Positions 38,404 to 48,621 of a DNA stretch of 64,000 nt are shown here, one piece after another (the first letter of the stretch is position 1; the number at the start of each line of letters is the position of its first letter). The stretch spans positions 62,001 to 126,000 of the forward strand of contig JAQYWK010000006.1 in NCBI GenBank assembly GCA_030145055.1. The letters run 5' to 3'. The translations under genes and the position numbers were made by a program. This stretch comes from Desulfovibrio sp. (GTDB taxonomy: Bacteria; Desulfobacterota; Desulfovibrionia; Desulfovibrionales; Desulfovibrionaceae). The notes below the pieces were generated by a model that saw only the letters and a program-made list of their open reading frames with translations, made no database searches and was not told where the DNA came from.

Positions 38404-38628
38404 ATGAAAAACATAGACGAACTCGAAGAGAGAATCGAAATATTGGAATCCAGTCTTGCCATGCAGGACAGGACTGTAGAAGAAATGAACAAATTTATTA
38501 TTGCCCAGCAAAGACAGATTGCTAATCTTGAGAAAAAAATTGCAATCCTTGCAGAGCAATTGAAAGACATTACAGATATAGCTGCGACAGGAAATGTAGA
38601 AGACGCTCCGCCTCCTCATTATAATTAA
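38404..38628 (+). CDS. slyX: SlyX family protein
   Basis: 74 residues. A short coiled-coil protein beginning MKNIDELEERIEILESSLA, with heptad leucine/isoleucine spacing throughout, and ending PPPHY, the conserved SlyX C-terminus. The ATG at 38404 is preferred over one seven codons earlier because GGAT lies just upstream. The molecular function of SlyX is unknown. Confidence 0.85.
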   Translation: MKNIDELEERIEILESSLAMQDRTVEEMNKFIIAQQRQIANLEKKIAILAEQLKDITDIAATGNVEDAPPPHYN

Positions 38629-38654
38629 CAATTCGAGTAGCTACATATTTAAAC

Positions 38655-38690
38655 AAAAAAAGGCAGATCATAATGATCTGCCTTTTTTTT
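38655..38690. terminator. Bidirectional intrinsic terminator
   Basis: AAAAAAGGCAGATC pairs with GATCTGCCTTTTTT around ATAAT. It lies between convergent slyX and metG. Confidence 0.9.
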
Positions 38691-38721
38691 AAGTTATATG
38701 GTCAGTTGCACTTTAGAGCGG

Positions 38722-40662
38722 TTAAGAAACCTGCCCTCCGTTAGCAACGCCTGCTGTCACAGTCAGGAGTTCCATGCCATCGCCATTGCGAACAGCTAGA
38801 ATCATTCCCTGTGAAACTTCTCCTCTGAGCTTACGAGGCTTCAAGTTGACGACTACGACAACCTGTTTACCTTCGAGCTGTTCAGGAGTGAAGAACTCAG
38901 CGAGTCCAGCAACAACCTGACGAGGCTCTTCTTCACCTGTGTCCAACTTAACAATCAGAAGCTTGTCAGCATCAGGATGCTTAACAACTGAAAGAACAGT
39001 ACCGATTTTCATTTCAACTTTCTGGAAATCAGGGAATTCAATAATCCCGGGAATTTCAGTCTTAACTTCTTTCGTTTTCTTCGCAGCTTTTGCAACTTTC
39101 TTTTTCTTTTCAACCGGAGGTGTTTTTTCAAACTCAACGCGTGGGAAAAGATTAGATTTGCTCGCAACTTCAGTGCCATGTTCAAGCAGACCCCAAACAT
39201 CAACTTCACCCTTCAAATTGATTTTCTCAGGGTGAAATTTAATTCCGAGTTGAGCAAGCATACTTTCACTGGCTTCGGGCATTACAGGCCACAAATGGAC
39301 AGCAATTTTACGCATATTCTCAAGAAGAACATACATTACAGTTCCAAGACGGGACATGTTTTCTGCTTTATAGAGAGCCCAAGGCTGTGTTGTATCAATA
39401 TATTTGTTTAAACCGCGCACAAGTTCCCAAAGACCTTCAAGTCCGCGTGAGAACTTTACGTCTAAAAAGTTCTGCTGAAATGCAGCCATGCTAGCACGTC
39501 CAACACTTTTAATAGCGCAATCCACTTCGTCTTCTTCACCCTGAGCCGGAACAAGTCCGTCAAAGTATTTGTGAGTCATGGACAAAGTTCTGCTGAATAA
39601 GTTCCCGAGATCATTTGCAAGATCCGCATTAAGGCGGCCAACAAGAGCTTCCTCGGAAAAGCTGGAATCATTACCGAAAGACATCTCACGCATGAGGAAA
39701 TAACGGAAAGCATTAACTCCGTACTTCTGCGCCATCTCGAGAGGTGAAACCACGTTTCCGAGAGATTTAGACATCTTAGTATCTTTAATAAGCCAGTAAC
39801 CGTGAACATTGAGATTTTGGAAAGGCTCAATCTCCGCAGCCTTAAGCATTGTAGGCCAAAAAACAGCATGCGGCTTAAGGATATCTTTAGCAACAAGATG
39901 ATTGGCAGCAGGCCAGAATTGTTTAAATTTGTCACCCTTCGGATAATCAAGAGCTGTTATGTAGTTGATGAGAGCATCAAACCATACATATGTAACAAAA
40001 TCTTTATCGAAAGGAAGTTCAATACCCCACTCAAGGCGGGTTTTAGGACGAGAAATACACAAATCTTCGAGTGCGCCGGACTTTAGAAGGCTGAGCACTT
40101 CATTGCGGTATCTCTCAGGACGGATGAAATCAGGGTTGGCATTTATGTGCCCAATGAGCCAGTCCTGATATTTTGACATTTTGAAAAAGTAATTTTTCTC
40201 AGCAATATACTCAGGCACAGTTAGGTGCTGAGGGCATTTACCGTCTTCTAATTCTTTTTCAGTATAAAATCTTTCACAGCCAAAGCAGTAATGCCCGCCG
40301 TATTCCCCAAAATATATATCACCTTTATCATAAACTTTTTGCAAAACGCCTTGAACGCACTTGATGTGGCGATCTTCTGTGGTTCTGATAAAGTCATCAT
40401 TTTCAATCTGTAAATTAGGCCAGAGATCGCTGAATAATGAACTAATATCATCAACGTATTCCCGCGGAGTCTGTCCGCCCTTTTCAGCAGCCTGAACTAT
40501 TTTATCACCATGCTCATCTGTGCCGGTGAGAAAAAAAGTATCATCTCCCATTAGTTTGTGAAACCGATTCATAGAATCAGCCAGAATGGTAGTGTATGCA
40601 TGCCCTAGATGGGGCTTAGCATTAACATAATAAATGGGAGTAGTAATAAAAAACGAATCCAA
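38722..40662 (-). CDS. metG: Methionyl-tRNA synthetase
   Basis: 646 residues. The HIGH motif appears as HLGH (NAKPHLGHAYTT) and the KMSKS motif as TKMSKSLGN. A zinc knuckle CFGCERFYTEKELEDGKCP is present. After a Lys-rich linker (about 515-540) comes the C-terminal tRNA-binding OB domain, beginning PDFQKVEMKIGTVLSVVKHP, which mediates dimerisation. The gene is next to a RicT-like gene, an association seen in related bacteria. Confidence 0.96.
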   Translation of the reverse strand: MDSFFITTPIYYVNAKPHLGHAYTTILADSMNRFHKLMGDDTFFLTGTDEHGDKIVQAAEKGGQTPREYVDDISSLFSDLWPNLQIENDDFIRTTEDRHIKCVQGVLQKVYDKGDIYFGEYGGHYCFGCERFYTEKELEDGKCPQHLTVPEYIAEKNYFFKMSKYQDWLIGHINANPDFIRPERYRNEVLSLLKSGALEDLCISRPKTRLEWGIELPFDKDFVTYVWFDALINYITALDYPKGDKFKQFWPAANHLVAKDILKPHAVFWPTMLKAAEIEPFQNLNVHGYWLIKDTKMSKSLGNVVSPLEMAQKYGVNAFRYFLMREMSFGNDSSFSEEALVGRLNADLANDLGNLFSRTLSMTHKYFDGLVPAQGEEDEVDCAIKSVGRASMAAFQQNFLDVKFSRGLEGLWELVRGLNKYIDTTQPWALYKAENMSRLGTVMYVLLENMRKIAVHLWPVMPEASESMLAQLGIKFHPEKINLKGEVDVWGLLEHGTEVASKSNLFPRVEFEKTPPVEKKKKVAKAAKKTKEVKTEIPGIIEFPDFQKVEMKIGTVLSVVKHPDADKLLIVKLDTGEEEPRQVVAGLAEFFTPEQLEGKQVVVVVNLKPRKLRGEVSQGMILAVRNGDGMELLTVTAGVANGGQVS

Positions 40663-40878
40663 AATCGGTCTCTCCTGTTACGGTGGAAAAACAGCAAACT
40701 TCACAGTTTAAAATTACGATTTATTAAAATAAAAATCTTAATATTAAATAAACTGAGATATTTACAATGTACAAAAATCATACAGCCGGATGAGAATGTT
40801 AATTTTCAACCGGCCGCAGAATTATTTAGTGCTTACAAACTTTCAGGCATATATCCGACAACCCGAATATAATCAATT

Positions 40879-42138
40879 CTAGTTTTCCGACGATCCTGAC
40901 GAGGAACCACCAGATGGTTTTTTCCTGCGCCTACGCCTCGAAGGACGGCGCCCCTTAGGAGCCGGCTTACGCTCTTGAGAGTCCGAATCAGGCCTATTGG
41001 CTGATCCTAACTCTGGTTTTTCAGAATCTTTAAGCTGACTAGGACCATCACGACTATCAAGCGGACGCTTCCTTTTTTCAGGACGAGGGCGATCAGGTCT
41101 AACCGGACGATCTCCCTTACTCGGACGTTCAGGCTTGCTTGGACGTTCCCCTCTGGCTGGACGTGAACCAGACCTAGCAGGGCGCTCTCCTCTAGGTGAA
41201 CGGGATTCAGATGGTTCTGGGCGTCTACCACCAGCAGACGGCCCTCGAGCAGGGCCGGAGCGCGGCTGAGGGGCATCACTTTTGCGCGACTCGACTTCTG
41301 TCGGTTCACGCGAAGGCAACTGATCTGGTGATGTTGCTTTTAAAACATCTGGCCAATCATCAAGTGAAATTTCAATTTCCTCTCCGACTTCAGGCAGGAT
41401 AGTGAGCGTATTTCTAAAGAAATTTGAACGCGTTACCTTAGCATTTCCGTGGGCAGTATTGTAGCGCTTGCCAAGTTTAGGACAACGCTTGTGGAACTGT
41501 TCGTAATTTTCCTGCTCAAAAGACAGGCAACATAGCAAACGTCCACAAATACCTGAAATTTTAGTAGGATTAAGGAAAAGATTCTGCTCTTTAGCCATCC
41601 GAATGGTAACAGGCATGAACTTTCTCATAAAACGACGACAGCAGCATATCTGACCACAGTTCCCGATAGCTCCAAGCATCTGTGTTTCATGGCGGACGCC
41701 TATCTGGCGAAGCTCAATGCGTGTCCTATATTCTTTTACAAGATCTTTAACCAGCTCTCGGAAATCAATCCTTCCCGGGGCGGTAAAGTAAAAAATCATT
41801 TTGCTGCGATCAAAGAATACTTCAACATCAACAAGCTTCATTTCGAGCTTCTGCGTGTCTATGCACCTTTTGCAAAACTTAAGAGCATCGCGAGAAAGCG
41901 CCTTGTTTTCAGCGTCTATTGTGAGATCTTCTTCACCAGCAAGGCGATATATTGTTTTTACGGATTCCTCAGTTACATCTTCAGGTAAATCCTGTTGTGA
42001 GACAAAGACTTTTCCAAGTCCCATTCCTTGCTCGGTCTTAACGATAACCGAATGCCCCTCCCGGACCACAAAAGGACCAGAGGAGAAATAGTATATCTGA
42101 CCGAAATCATTAAACTTTACACCTAATATTTGAGACAT
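40879..42138 (-). CDS. PSP1-domain protein, RicT/YaaT-like, with basic disordered tail
   Basis: 419 residues. The PSP1 domain (about 1-270) contains GKVFVSQQDLPE, IELRQIGVRHETQMLGAIGN and the cysteine-rich CGQICCCRRF and GICGRLLCCLSFEQENYEQ, which in the B. subtilis Ric complex hold an iron-sulfur cluster. Residues about 280-419 are an R/P/S/K-rich low-complexity tail with repeated PSRGERP-like units and a run of arginines near the end, likely disordered and nucleic-acid binding. In B. subtilis RicT affects RNA processing. The tail is much longer than in that protein. Confidence 0.85.
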   Translation of the reverse strand: MSQILGVKFNDFGQIYYFSSGPFVVREGHSVIVKTEQGMGLGKVFVSQQDLPEDVTEESVKTIYRLAGEEDLTIDAENKALSRDALKFCKRCIDTQKLEMKLVDVEVFFDRSKMIFYFTAPGRIDFRELVKDLVKEYRTRIELRQIGVRHETQMLGAIGNCGQICCCRRFMRKFMPVTIRMAKEQNLFLNPTKISGICGRLLCCLSFEQENYEQFHKRCPKLGKRYNTAHGNAKVTRSNFFRNTLTILPEVGEEIEISLDDWPDVLKATSPDQLPSREPTEVESRKSDAPQPRSGPARGPSAGGRRPEPSESRSPRGERPARSGSRPARGERPSKPERPSKGDRPVRPDRPRPEKRKRPLDSRDGPSQLKDSEKPELGSANRPDSDSQERKPAPKGRRPSRRRRRKKPSGGSSSGSSEN

Positions 42139-42280
42139 TATTTAAGAACCTTATATATTACCACCATCGAGGGCGGTTAAAACTTTATTTGAATGGGATA
42201 CAATAGACCACTTCCCAATGAACTTCAATTCAGTTCTATGTCTATAACATACTCAAATAAAACAAAAAAAAATATTATGC

Positions 42281-42310
42281 AAAAAAAATCCGCAGCAAGT
42301 GCTGCGGATT
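42281..42310 (-). terminator. Intrinsic terminator of the receiver gene
   Basis: AATCCGCAGCA pairs with TGCTGCGGATT, and the left A8 gives a U-run on the minus-strand transcript. It lies about 90 bp beyond the receiver-domain gene. The 259-bp gap 42139-42397 shows nothing else. Confidence 0.75.
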
Positions 42311-42397
42311 ACCCGTCTTTTCAGAAAAATAAAACATGCTCAAAAATTTTCTAAGTTAGCGGTAGAATCTAAAAGACAACCTCTAACACTAGCAGTT

Positions 42398-42796
42398 TTA
42401 TACTGAAAATCCCAAATTTTTCATCTCTTTAAGCAATTTATCTTCTTCAATTGGTTTCACAAGATAGGATGTCGCCCCGCCAAGAAAGAAAGCATCATGC
42501 GTTTCTTTACGATCATCCAGCATAGTTGTAACGATAACCTTGACTTCATTCTCTTCGTCAATTTTAAAGTCTTTCTCTATTGCCCTTATCTCGCGTAGAG
42601 CCTGCTGCCCGTCCATTTCCGGCATCACGAGGTCGAGACATACCAAATCGTACGATTTCCCATCTTCGAGTCCCTTCTTGAAAGCAAAGACAGCCTCTTC
42701 ACCATTCACCGCAATGTCACACTGAGCGTAAGGTTTCATGATCTCATGCAACATATTGCGGCAGTAAAAATCATCGTCAACAATAAGCATTCGCAT
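42398..42796 (-). CDS. CheY-like single-domain response regulator
   Basis: 132 residues, a receiver domain only. The acidic pocket is in MLIVDDDFYCRNML, the phosphoacceptor Asp in DLVCLDLVMPEMDGQQALR, and the conserved Lys in YLVKPIEEDKL. The ATG at 42796 has GGAGGTG 7 nt upstream, excluding an 11-codon extension. No output domain or cognate kinase is adjacent, so it probably relays or sequesters phosphate in a multicomponent pathway. Confidence 0.93.
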   Translation of the reverse strand: MRMLIVDDDFYCRNMLHEIMKPYAQCDIAVNGEEAVFAFKKGLEDGKSYDLVCLDLVMPEMDGQQALREIRAIEKDFKIDEENEVKVIVTTMLDDRKETHDAFFLGGATSYLVKPIEEDKLLKEMKNLGFSV

Positions 42797-42933
42797 GCAG
42801 ACGCACCTCCATTTAGGATAGCTTAACAATCAAATAGTTACCTCAATCTCCAAAAACCCTGTCACTTTTATAAACTAAAATCAAGCTGAGATCATAATGA
42901 AAACCATACAAATCAATAAAATTCAAGATAGAA

Positions 42934-45348
42934 TTATAATTTATCTATACTTTTCCATCTTATCAGTAACATACCATCCAAGGATGTTTTACGAAGATCA
43001 ACCCCTCTATATTTTAACGTCTTTTCCACTTTTGGCACAACAAAGTTATACCTATTTAAAAACCCACATGCCGCAATAGCCTGTTTTGGTTTAACTTTAT
43101 CGTATAACTTCGGAGAAAAAGAACCTGCACTTCCATGATGCGGTAAAACTAAAACATCGGCCCTAATGTCATCATCATGCCTCAGTAGAGCATTAATACC
43201 CTTTTTTTCTATATCACCAGGAATACAAATTAATCCTTTACCATTCCATACAAGGCGCAAAAAAAGTGAACTATCATTTCGCTTTCCATTAAAATATGGT
43301 GTTGGATGCAATACCTGTAGAATTAATCCAGGTTCAAGCTCAATAACATCTCCGCGTAAGATTTTATGCATCGACACTTCGCTCTGAGAAAATGCTGAAC
43401 TAAACCTTTCACCAAGAGTTCCGTCCGGCATGTTTCCATCTGAATAAAAATTATCAACATCAAATTTTTCAAGCAGATAAGCTAAACCACCGGCATGATC
43501 ACGGTCCGCGTGAGTCATAAAGATATTATCAATTTTAGGTAAATGACCGCTAGTAAGCCAAGGACCGACAATGGCTTTGCCTATATCAAAAGAATCTCCC
43601 CATGCCCCGCCACCATCGACCACTGTCCGTGTTCCCTGCGGCCCCGTAATGACAATGCACTGTGATTGTCCGGTGTCGAGCATGTTTACCGTGACATAAT
43701 CAGACCCTATGCCCGGCAAGTTACCAGAATAGATCATAGTACCGATTCTTGAACCGCAAAGCAGAACAATTAATGACAGGATGGCAACCTTAACTCTGCG
43801 GCTTTTACGAATGCAAACGAACAGCAATAGCACGAGAAAATAAATTATGAATTCTTCCCAAAGCGGCCGGTAAAAGGCGTATTCCGGCAACCAGCCAGAT
43901 TCTACTGCCGACCTTACAAGACTTAGCATATAATCAAAACACGCCGCGCCCAATCCGAATAACTTCTGCGAGATAAATGTATTTACGAATGATGCGAGCA
44001 AACCACCAACGCCGCAAATAGGCATTAGGAAAAGGCCAAGCATTGGAATCCACAAAACATTAAACATCAAATTCGGTATCAATACCCCGAAATTCCAAAT
44101 TGTGAGCGGAAGAATAGTTAGATTCGCGCTGAGACTGACAGCCAGAACTGCCAGAACGAAATATATAGCTTTAGTAATTACATTGGTTCCGACAGGAATT
44201 ATGGCTTGGAAATAGGGATAAAAAACAGCGATCCCCCCAACCGCCAGCACTGAAAGCTGAAACCCAAGATCGAACGCACTGAGCGGCGCAAAGACCAATA
44301 TTAATGCTGCCGCGAGAAAAAGCCCATCTAAAAGCACCCTGCCCCGATTCATGAGTAGCAGCACACCCCAAAAACCGAACATACAAACAGCGCGAAGCAA
44401 TGACGGTGAAAATTGTCCCAGCCACAAATAGAATAAAACGATAGGCGCGGACAGGATAACACCCAATTTTACGCGCGGTATTTTTAAGTAGATTCGCGGA
44501 AAGAAAAGACCGATCAGCCATGAAAGTGCAAAACCGAACGACACAACAAAACCCACATGAAGACCAGATAACGCCAAAACATGCGAAATACCAGCCCTGC
44601 GGATTAGCTCGATAGTATCCCGCGACAAGAAAAATCTGTCTCCGGTAAGTAGTCCGGGGAATATGGCTCCACCCTGAGTAGAGGGAGCATTGCTGATAAT
44701 TTTATTCCGTAAATCTGCGCGAAGTCTTTGCCAGAAATCAGGCTCGACTGGAATCAGCTTTCCATTTTTAAGTTCGCCACGACTGTATGCACGGTAAAAA
44801 ATATTTTTAGTGCGGCTATAGAATTCGTAATCCCAAACACCGGGATTCTTAAATCCAGAGATAGGCTTAACACGGGTAAAAAGGGAAACTTTCTGACCCG
44901 TAACAGGGAATACATCCGGCTGGTCCCAAGTCCAGATCATCGTTCCGTCAAGCTCTGTACTGCTGTTCGAACTTTTGCAGAAAACATTTTTCAAGATAAT
45001 TTTTAGCTTATTACCCGGAACACCCTTGATGGTTTCAATTTCACCGCTGACGTCAACTTTCTCTCTACGCCCCATCCAGTCCGGCATAGAACTCGGCTTA
45101 AGGGGCAACACGGATGAACCATAAAAATTGCCCAGCGCAAACATCAGAATCAAAAGAACGATCGCGCCCTTTTGTAGTTTGAATGCAAACAGCACCACCA
45201 CATAAACCAAGAAAGCGACAAAACATGGAATCAACCATTTGATAGACAATATGCCAAAAACAAACGCTGGAAGTAGCTTCTGCCAAAAAAGCAGGCCCGG
45301 AATTCCGGGCCTGCCAACTGAACTCAAATTGTCGTCATTTCCATACAT
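42934..45348 (-). CDS. comEC: ComEC/Rec2 DNA-uptake channel protein
   Basis: 804 residues. An N-terminal DUF4131-type region with membrane helices (LLPAFVFGILSIKWLIP), the multi-helix competence core (GLLTGDRFFLSRD, GISHVLALSGLHVGFVVSF), and a C-terminal metallo-beta-lactamase domain with THADRDHAGGL. It transports single-stranded DNA across the inner membrane in transformable bacteria. The start codon lies 18 bp after the murA stop with only a weak ribosome site. An intrinsic terminator-like palindrome lies within codons about 12-21. Confidence 0.93.
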   Translation of the reverse strand: MYGNDDNLSSVGRPGIPGLLFWQKLLPAFVFGILSIKWLIPCFVAFLVYVVVLFAFKLQKGAIVLLILMFALGNFYGSSVLPLKPSSMPDWMGRREKVDVSGEIETIKGVPGNKLKIILKNVFCKSSNSSTELDGTMIWTWDQPDVFPVTGQKVSLFTRVKPISGFKNPGVWDYEFYSRTKNIFYRAYSRGELKNGKLIPVEPDFWQRLRADLRNKIISNAPSTQGGAIFPGLLTGDRFFLSRDTIELIRRAGISHVLALSGLHVGFVVSFGFALSWLIGLFFPRIYLKIPRVKLGVILSAPIVLFYLWLGQFSPSLLRAVCMFGFWGVLLLMNRGRVLLDGLFLAAALILVFAPLSAFDLGFQLSVLAVGGIAVFYPYFQAIIPVGTNVITKAIYFVLAVLAVSLSANLTILPLTIWNFGVLIPNLMFNVLWIPMLGLFLMPICGVGGLLASFVNTFISQKLFGLGAACFDYMLSLVRSAVESGWLPEYAFYRPLWEEFIIYFLVLLLFVCIRKSRRVKVAILSLIVLLCGSRIGTMIYSGNLPGIGSDYVTVNMLDTGQSQCIVITGPQGTRTVVDGGGAWGDSFDIGKAIVGPWLTSGHLPKIDNIFMTHADRDHAGGLAYLLEKFDVDNFYSDGNMPDGTLGERFSSAFSQSEVSMHKILRGDVIELEPGLILQVLHPTPYFNGKRNDSSLFLRLVWNGKGLICIPGDIEKKGINALLRHDDDIRADVLVLPHHGSAGSFSPKLYDKVKPKQAIAACGFLNRYNFVVPKVEKTLKYRGVDLRKTSLDGMLLIRWKSIDKL
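45285..45314 (-). terminator. Perfect palindromic terminator inside the comEC 5' coding region
   Basis: 45291-45314 is a 24-bp perfect palindrome (10-bp G+C-rich stem GCAGGCCCGG with an AATT loop), followed on the minus strand by TTTTTT (45290-45285). It encodes GRPGIPGLLFW of ComEC and lies 34-63 nt inside the gene, just downstream of murA. Confidence 0.8.
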
Positions 45349-45366
45349 ATTCGGTATTCTTAGAAA

Positions 45367-46617
45367 CTACTCTTTCTCGCGCCAAACCTTAGCACCGACT
45401 CCGCTAAGCTTCTCTTCAAGGCGTTCGTAACCGCGATCCAGATGATAAATACGCTGAATGTCAGTTCTTCCTTCTGCCGCAAGAGCCGCGACAACAAGTG
45501 AAGCACTGGCGCGTAAATCGGATGCCATAACAGGTGCTCCAGTGAAACCATCAACGCCGCGAACCATTGCAGTGCGGCCTTTCAATTTAATATTTGCGCC
45601 CATTCTTTCCAGTTCAGAAACGTGCATAAATCTATTTTCAAAAATCTTTTCTTCGATTGTACCCGCACCTTTAGCAAGACACATAAGCGTCATAAGCTGA
45701 GCCTGCATATCGGTGGGGAAGCCCGGGAAAGGCTGAGTAGTGATATCAACACCGACCAATTCGCCATCCCTGCGGACAAGCACTCCATCTTTTTGCTCTT
45801 CAATCCACACGCCCATTTCGCGGAGCTTGTAAACAACAGCATCAAGTTCTTGAAACGGACAATCCTGAATCAGCAATTCTCCATCAGTCATAGCCGCAGC
45901 GACCATGTATGTTCCGGCTTCGATGCGGTCAGGCATAATTCTGTAGTCACAACCTTTAAGCGATGAAACTCCCTGAACTTTGATTACGCTGGTTCCGTGT
46001 CCGCTAATTTTCGCACCACAAGCGATCAGGAAATTAGCGAGATCTTCAATTTCAGGCTCACGAGCCGAATTTTCAATTATTGAATCACCCTCTGCGAGAG
46101 TACATGCCATGAGCACATTTTGCGTTCCGCCAACAGTTGGGAAATCAAAATTGATGTGAGCGCCTTTAAGTTTATCACAACGACCATGAATATAACCTTT
46201 GTCCAGATCAAATACCGCGCCCATCTTTTCAAATGCGGTTAAGTGCAAATCAACAGGACGCGCCCCGATAGCGCATCCTCCAGGCAAAGCGACCTTAGCC
46301 TCACCCTTTAGAGCCAAAAGCGGCCCTAGACACAAAACAGAGGCGCGCATGGTCTTAACCAGATCATATGGAGCTTCAACTTTAAGATCTTTTACAACGC
46401 TGGTAACATTATTCCCGTCGAAGGAAGTTTCACAACCTAAAAGATTGAGAAGTTTTAGAGTGGTATGAATATCGCGAAGGCGCGGAACGTTGGTCAGATT
46501 AACCTGACCTTCGGGCAAAAGACATGCGAGCAGAATTGGAAGAGCCGCATTTTTTGCACCACTTACGCGGATAGGTCCCTTTAAAGCGACGCCACCCTCA
46601 ATTACTAATTTATCCAT
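45367..46617 (-). CDS. murA: UDP-N-acetylglucosamine 1-carboxyvinyltransferase
   Basis: 416 residues. Transfers enolpyruvate from PEP to UDP-GlcNAc, the first step of peptidoglycan precursor synthesis. [15 protein letters not shown] is the N-terminal motif, and the reactive Cys lies in [15 protein letters not shown]. The later [13 protein letters not shown] and [11 protein letters not shown] segments complete the fold. The presence of Cys rather than Asp predicts fosfomycin sensitivity. Followed closely by comEC. Confidence 0.96.
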   Translation of the reverse strand: MDKLVIEGGVALKGPIRVSGAKNAALPILLACLLPEGQVNLTNVPRLRDIHTTLKLLNLLGCETSFDGNNVTSVVKDLKVEAPYDLVKTMRASVLCLGPLLALKGEAKVALPGGCAIGARPVDLHLTAFEKMGAVFDLDKGYIHGRCDKLKGAHINFDFPTVGGTQNVLMACTLAEGDSIIENSAREPEIEDLANFLIACGAKISGHGTSVIKVQGVSSLKGCDYRIMPDRIEAGTYMVAAAMTDGELLIQDCPFQELDAVVYKLREMGVWIEEQKDGVLVRRDGELVGVDITTQPFPGFPTDMQAQLMTLMCLAKGAGTIEEKIFENRFMHVSELERMGANIKLKGRTAMVRGVDGFTGAPVMASDLRASASLVVAALAAEGRTDIQRIYHLDRGYERLEEKLSGVGAKVWREKE

Positions 46618-46739
46618 TGTATATTCCTTAATTATGATTTTTTACCGTCTGATGAAGACTTTATGCACTATTTTTCATTTTTTTTCAAAAACTTCTTGAC
46701 CATTTCTCCTGACCTAGATAGACACTATTTCTCGACGCG

Positions 46740-46815
46740 GTGGATGTAGCTCAGTTGGTAGAGCACTTGGTTGTGGCCCAAGTGGCCGGGGGTTCAAATC
46801 CCCTCATTCACCCCA
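46740..46815 (+). tRNA. tRNA-His(GTG)
   Basis: Acceptor GTGGATG / CATTCAC with an encoded extra G at position -1 (46739), the identity element of tRNA-His. Anticodon arm CTTGG-TTGTGGC-CCAAG gives GTG. Encoded CCA. TTGACC at 46696-46701 may be its -35. Confidence 0.97.
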
Positions 46816-46824
46816 GATAATAAT

Positions 46825-46857
46825 TAAGGGATCAGAATTCATTCTGATCCCTTTTTT
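46825..46857 (+). terminator. Intrinsic terminator of tRNA-His
   Basis: AAGGGATCAGAAT pairs with ATTCTGATCCCTT, followed by T6, starting 10 bp beyond the CCA end. Confidence 0.9.
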
Positions 46858-46933
46858 AGTGGGCAATGAAGTTTCAACATCAGGTAAAAACACCACCTAA
46901 AAAAAATCCAGATAATTACTAATAAATTTCACG

Positions 46934-46969
46934 CAAAAAAAAGGTGCTCAGCTAACCACTGAGCACCTT
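46934..46969 (-). terminator. Intrinsic terminator of the catalase gene
   Basis: AAGGTGCTCAG pairs with CTGAGCACCTT around CTAACCA, with A-runs on the left giving a U-run on the minus strand. A diverged copy lies at 48622-48657. Confidence 0.85.
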
Positions 46970-47012
46970 TACTTATTTCTTACGAACTAAGGTTATCTAA
47001 TTCTATCTAAGA

Positions 47013-48467
47013 CTATTTCTCCAAATCACACATTGCGATGCCCAGCGCATCCGCTACACCCTGTCCATATGCCGGATCTGCCTTCATGCAGTTACCGATA
47101 TGGCGAACTTTGATCTCTTTAGGAGCATCGCCCATTGCACGGGCAGTGTTATCAAAGAGAGCCTGTTGCTGCTCTTTATTCATGAGCCTGAACAACTTAC
47201 CCGGCTGTGAATAATAATCGTCATCTTCGCGATGATTCCAGTGATCCGCCGCGCCGTCGATATCAAGAGGAGGCTCGGAGAAGTCCGGCTGCTCTTGCCA
47301 TTCGCCAGAACTGTTAGGTTCATATCCCAGAGTACTGCCGTGGTTACCGTCCACACGCATAGCACCATCACGATGATAGCTATGAAATGGACAACGAGAC
47401 GCGTTCACAGGGATCAGGTGATGATTTACTCCCAGACGGTAGCGCTGAGTGTCTCCGTAGGAGAAAAGACGGCCCTGAAGCATTTTATCGGGCGAGAAAC
47501 CTATACCCGGCACAACATTAGACGGATTAAATGCAGACTGCTCCACTTCAGCAAAGTAATTCTCAGGATTACGATTAAGCTCAAACTCACCAACTTCAAT
47601 CAGCGGGTAATCATCGTGGAACCAAACTTTGGTTAGATCGAATGGATTATGCTTGTAAGTAGCGGCTTCTTTTTCCGGCATAATCTGTACGAACAGTTTC
47701 CAGCTCGGGAAATCCTTTGCCTCGATGCTATCATAAAGATCACGCTGATGGCTTTCACGACACATAGCGATAGTCTTTCCAGATTCTTCATCGGTTAAGT
47801 TTTTAATGCCCTGCTGAGTGCGGAAATGGAATTTAACCCAATAACGCTCATTATCAGCATTGATAAAGCTGAAGGTATGACTACCGAATCCATGCATATG
47901 ACGGTAACTCATAGGGATACCACGTTCACTCATGGTGATGGTGACCTGGTGCAAAGCTTCTGGGAGTGAGGTCCAGAAATCCCAGTTGTTCTTTGCGCTA
48001 CGCATATTTGTGCGAGGGTCACGCTTAACAGCATGATTAAGATCCGGGAATTTCATAGGGTCGCGGAGGAAAAATACCGGAGTATTATTCCCCACCAGAT
48101 CCCAGTTACCTTCGTCAGTATAAAATTTCATTGCAAAGCCACGAATATCACGCTCAGCATCCGCTGCGCCACGTTCACCAGCAACGGTAGAGAAACGGAC
48201 GAACATGTCAGTCTTTTTCCCTATTTCAGAAAAAATCTTAGCGCGGGTGTATTTGGTAATGTCATGGGTAACGGTGAAAGTTCCGTATGCACCGGAACCT
48301 TTAGCATGCATGCGGCGTTCAGGGATTACTTCTCTATCAAAATGAGCCAATTTTTCCATGAACCAAAAATCCTGCAAAAGCATTGGACCGCGCGGTCCAG
48401 CCGTCATCGCGTTCTGATTATCTGGTACTGGAGCACCGGAATTCGTAGTTAATTTCTTCTTTTTCAT
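47013..48467 (-). CDS. katA: Monofunctional haem catalase, small-subunit type
   Basis: 484 residues. The catalytic His is in [15 protein letters not shown], the Asn in [11 protein letters not shown], and the proximal haem Tyr in [15 protein letters not shown]. Length and sequence fit clade 3 catalases. It detoxifies hydrogen peroxide, useful to an anaerobe exposed to oxygen. AAGGAGTG precedes the ATG. The upstream region holds an AT-rich dyad that may be a peroxide-responsive site. Confidence 0.96.
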   Translation of the reverse strand: MKKKKLTTNSGAPVPDNQNAMTAGPRGPMLLQDFWFMEKLAHFDREVIPERRMHAKGSGAYGTFTVTHDITKYTRAKIFSEIGKKTDMFVRFSTVAGERGAADAERDIRGFAMKFYTDEGNWDLVGNNTPVFFLRDPMKFPDLNHAVKRDPRTNMRSAKNNWDFWTSLPEALHQVTITMSERGIPMSYRHMHGFGSHTFSFINADNERYWVKFHFRTQQGIKNLTDEESGKTIAMCRESHQRDLYDSIEAKDFPSWKLFVQIMPEKEAATYKHNPFDLTKVWFHDDYPLIEVGEFELNRNPENYFAEVEQSAFNPSNVVPGIGFSPDKMLQGRLFSYGDTQRYRLGVNHHLIPVNASRCPFHSYHRDGAMRVDGNHGSTLGYEPNSSGEWQEQPDFSEPPLDIDGAADHWNHREDDDYYSQPGKLFRLMNKEQQQALFDNTARAMGDAPKEIKVRHIGNCMKADPAYGQGVADALGIAMCDLEK

Positions 48468-48515
48468 AACACACTCCTTGTTAAGTTTCTTTAGATTAAA
48501 GCCACTTATAAGACA

Positions 48516-48557
48516 GTTCTAATATAGATATTTATTAACGTTCAATATTATAAGAAC
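48516..48557. promoter_or_regulatory. AT-rich dyad upstream of katA
   Basis: GTTCTAATAT at 48516-48525 and ATATTATAAGAAC at 48545-48557 form an imperfect inverted repeat 49 bp or more upstream of the katA start. TTATAAG-containing sequences resemble PerR/Fur-class boxes, but no full consensus is present. Function is tentative. Confidence 0.3.
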
Positions 48558-48621
48558 GCTATTTATACTTAAACAATAATCCATATCATTAAGGATTTGT
48601 CAATTAGATTTGAAATTTAAC

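Noticed and set aside
41007-41309. Alternative-frame gene within the RicT tail
   Set aside because: Low-complexity R/P/S codons create long open frames in other frames; no start signal or family supports it.
46690-46735. Strong promoter for tRNA-His
   Set aside because: A TTGACC is present, but no convincing -10 at the right spacing, so it was not listed as a separate feature.
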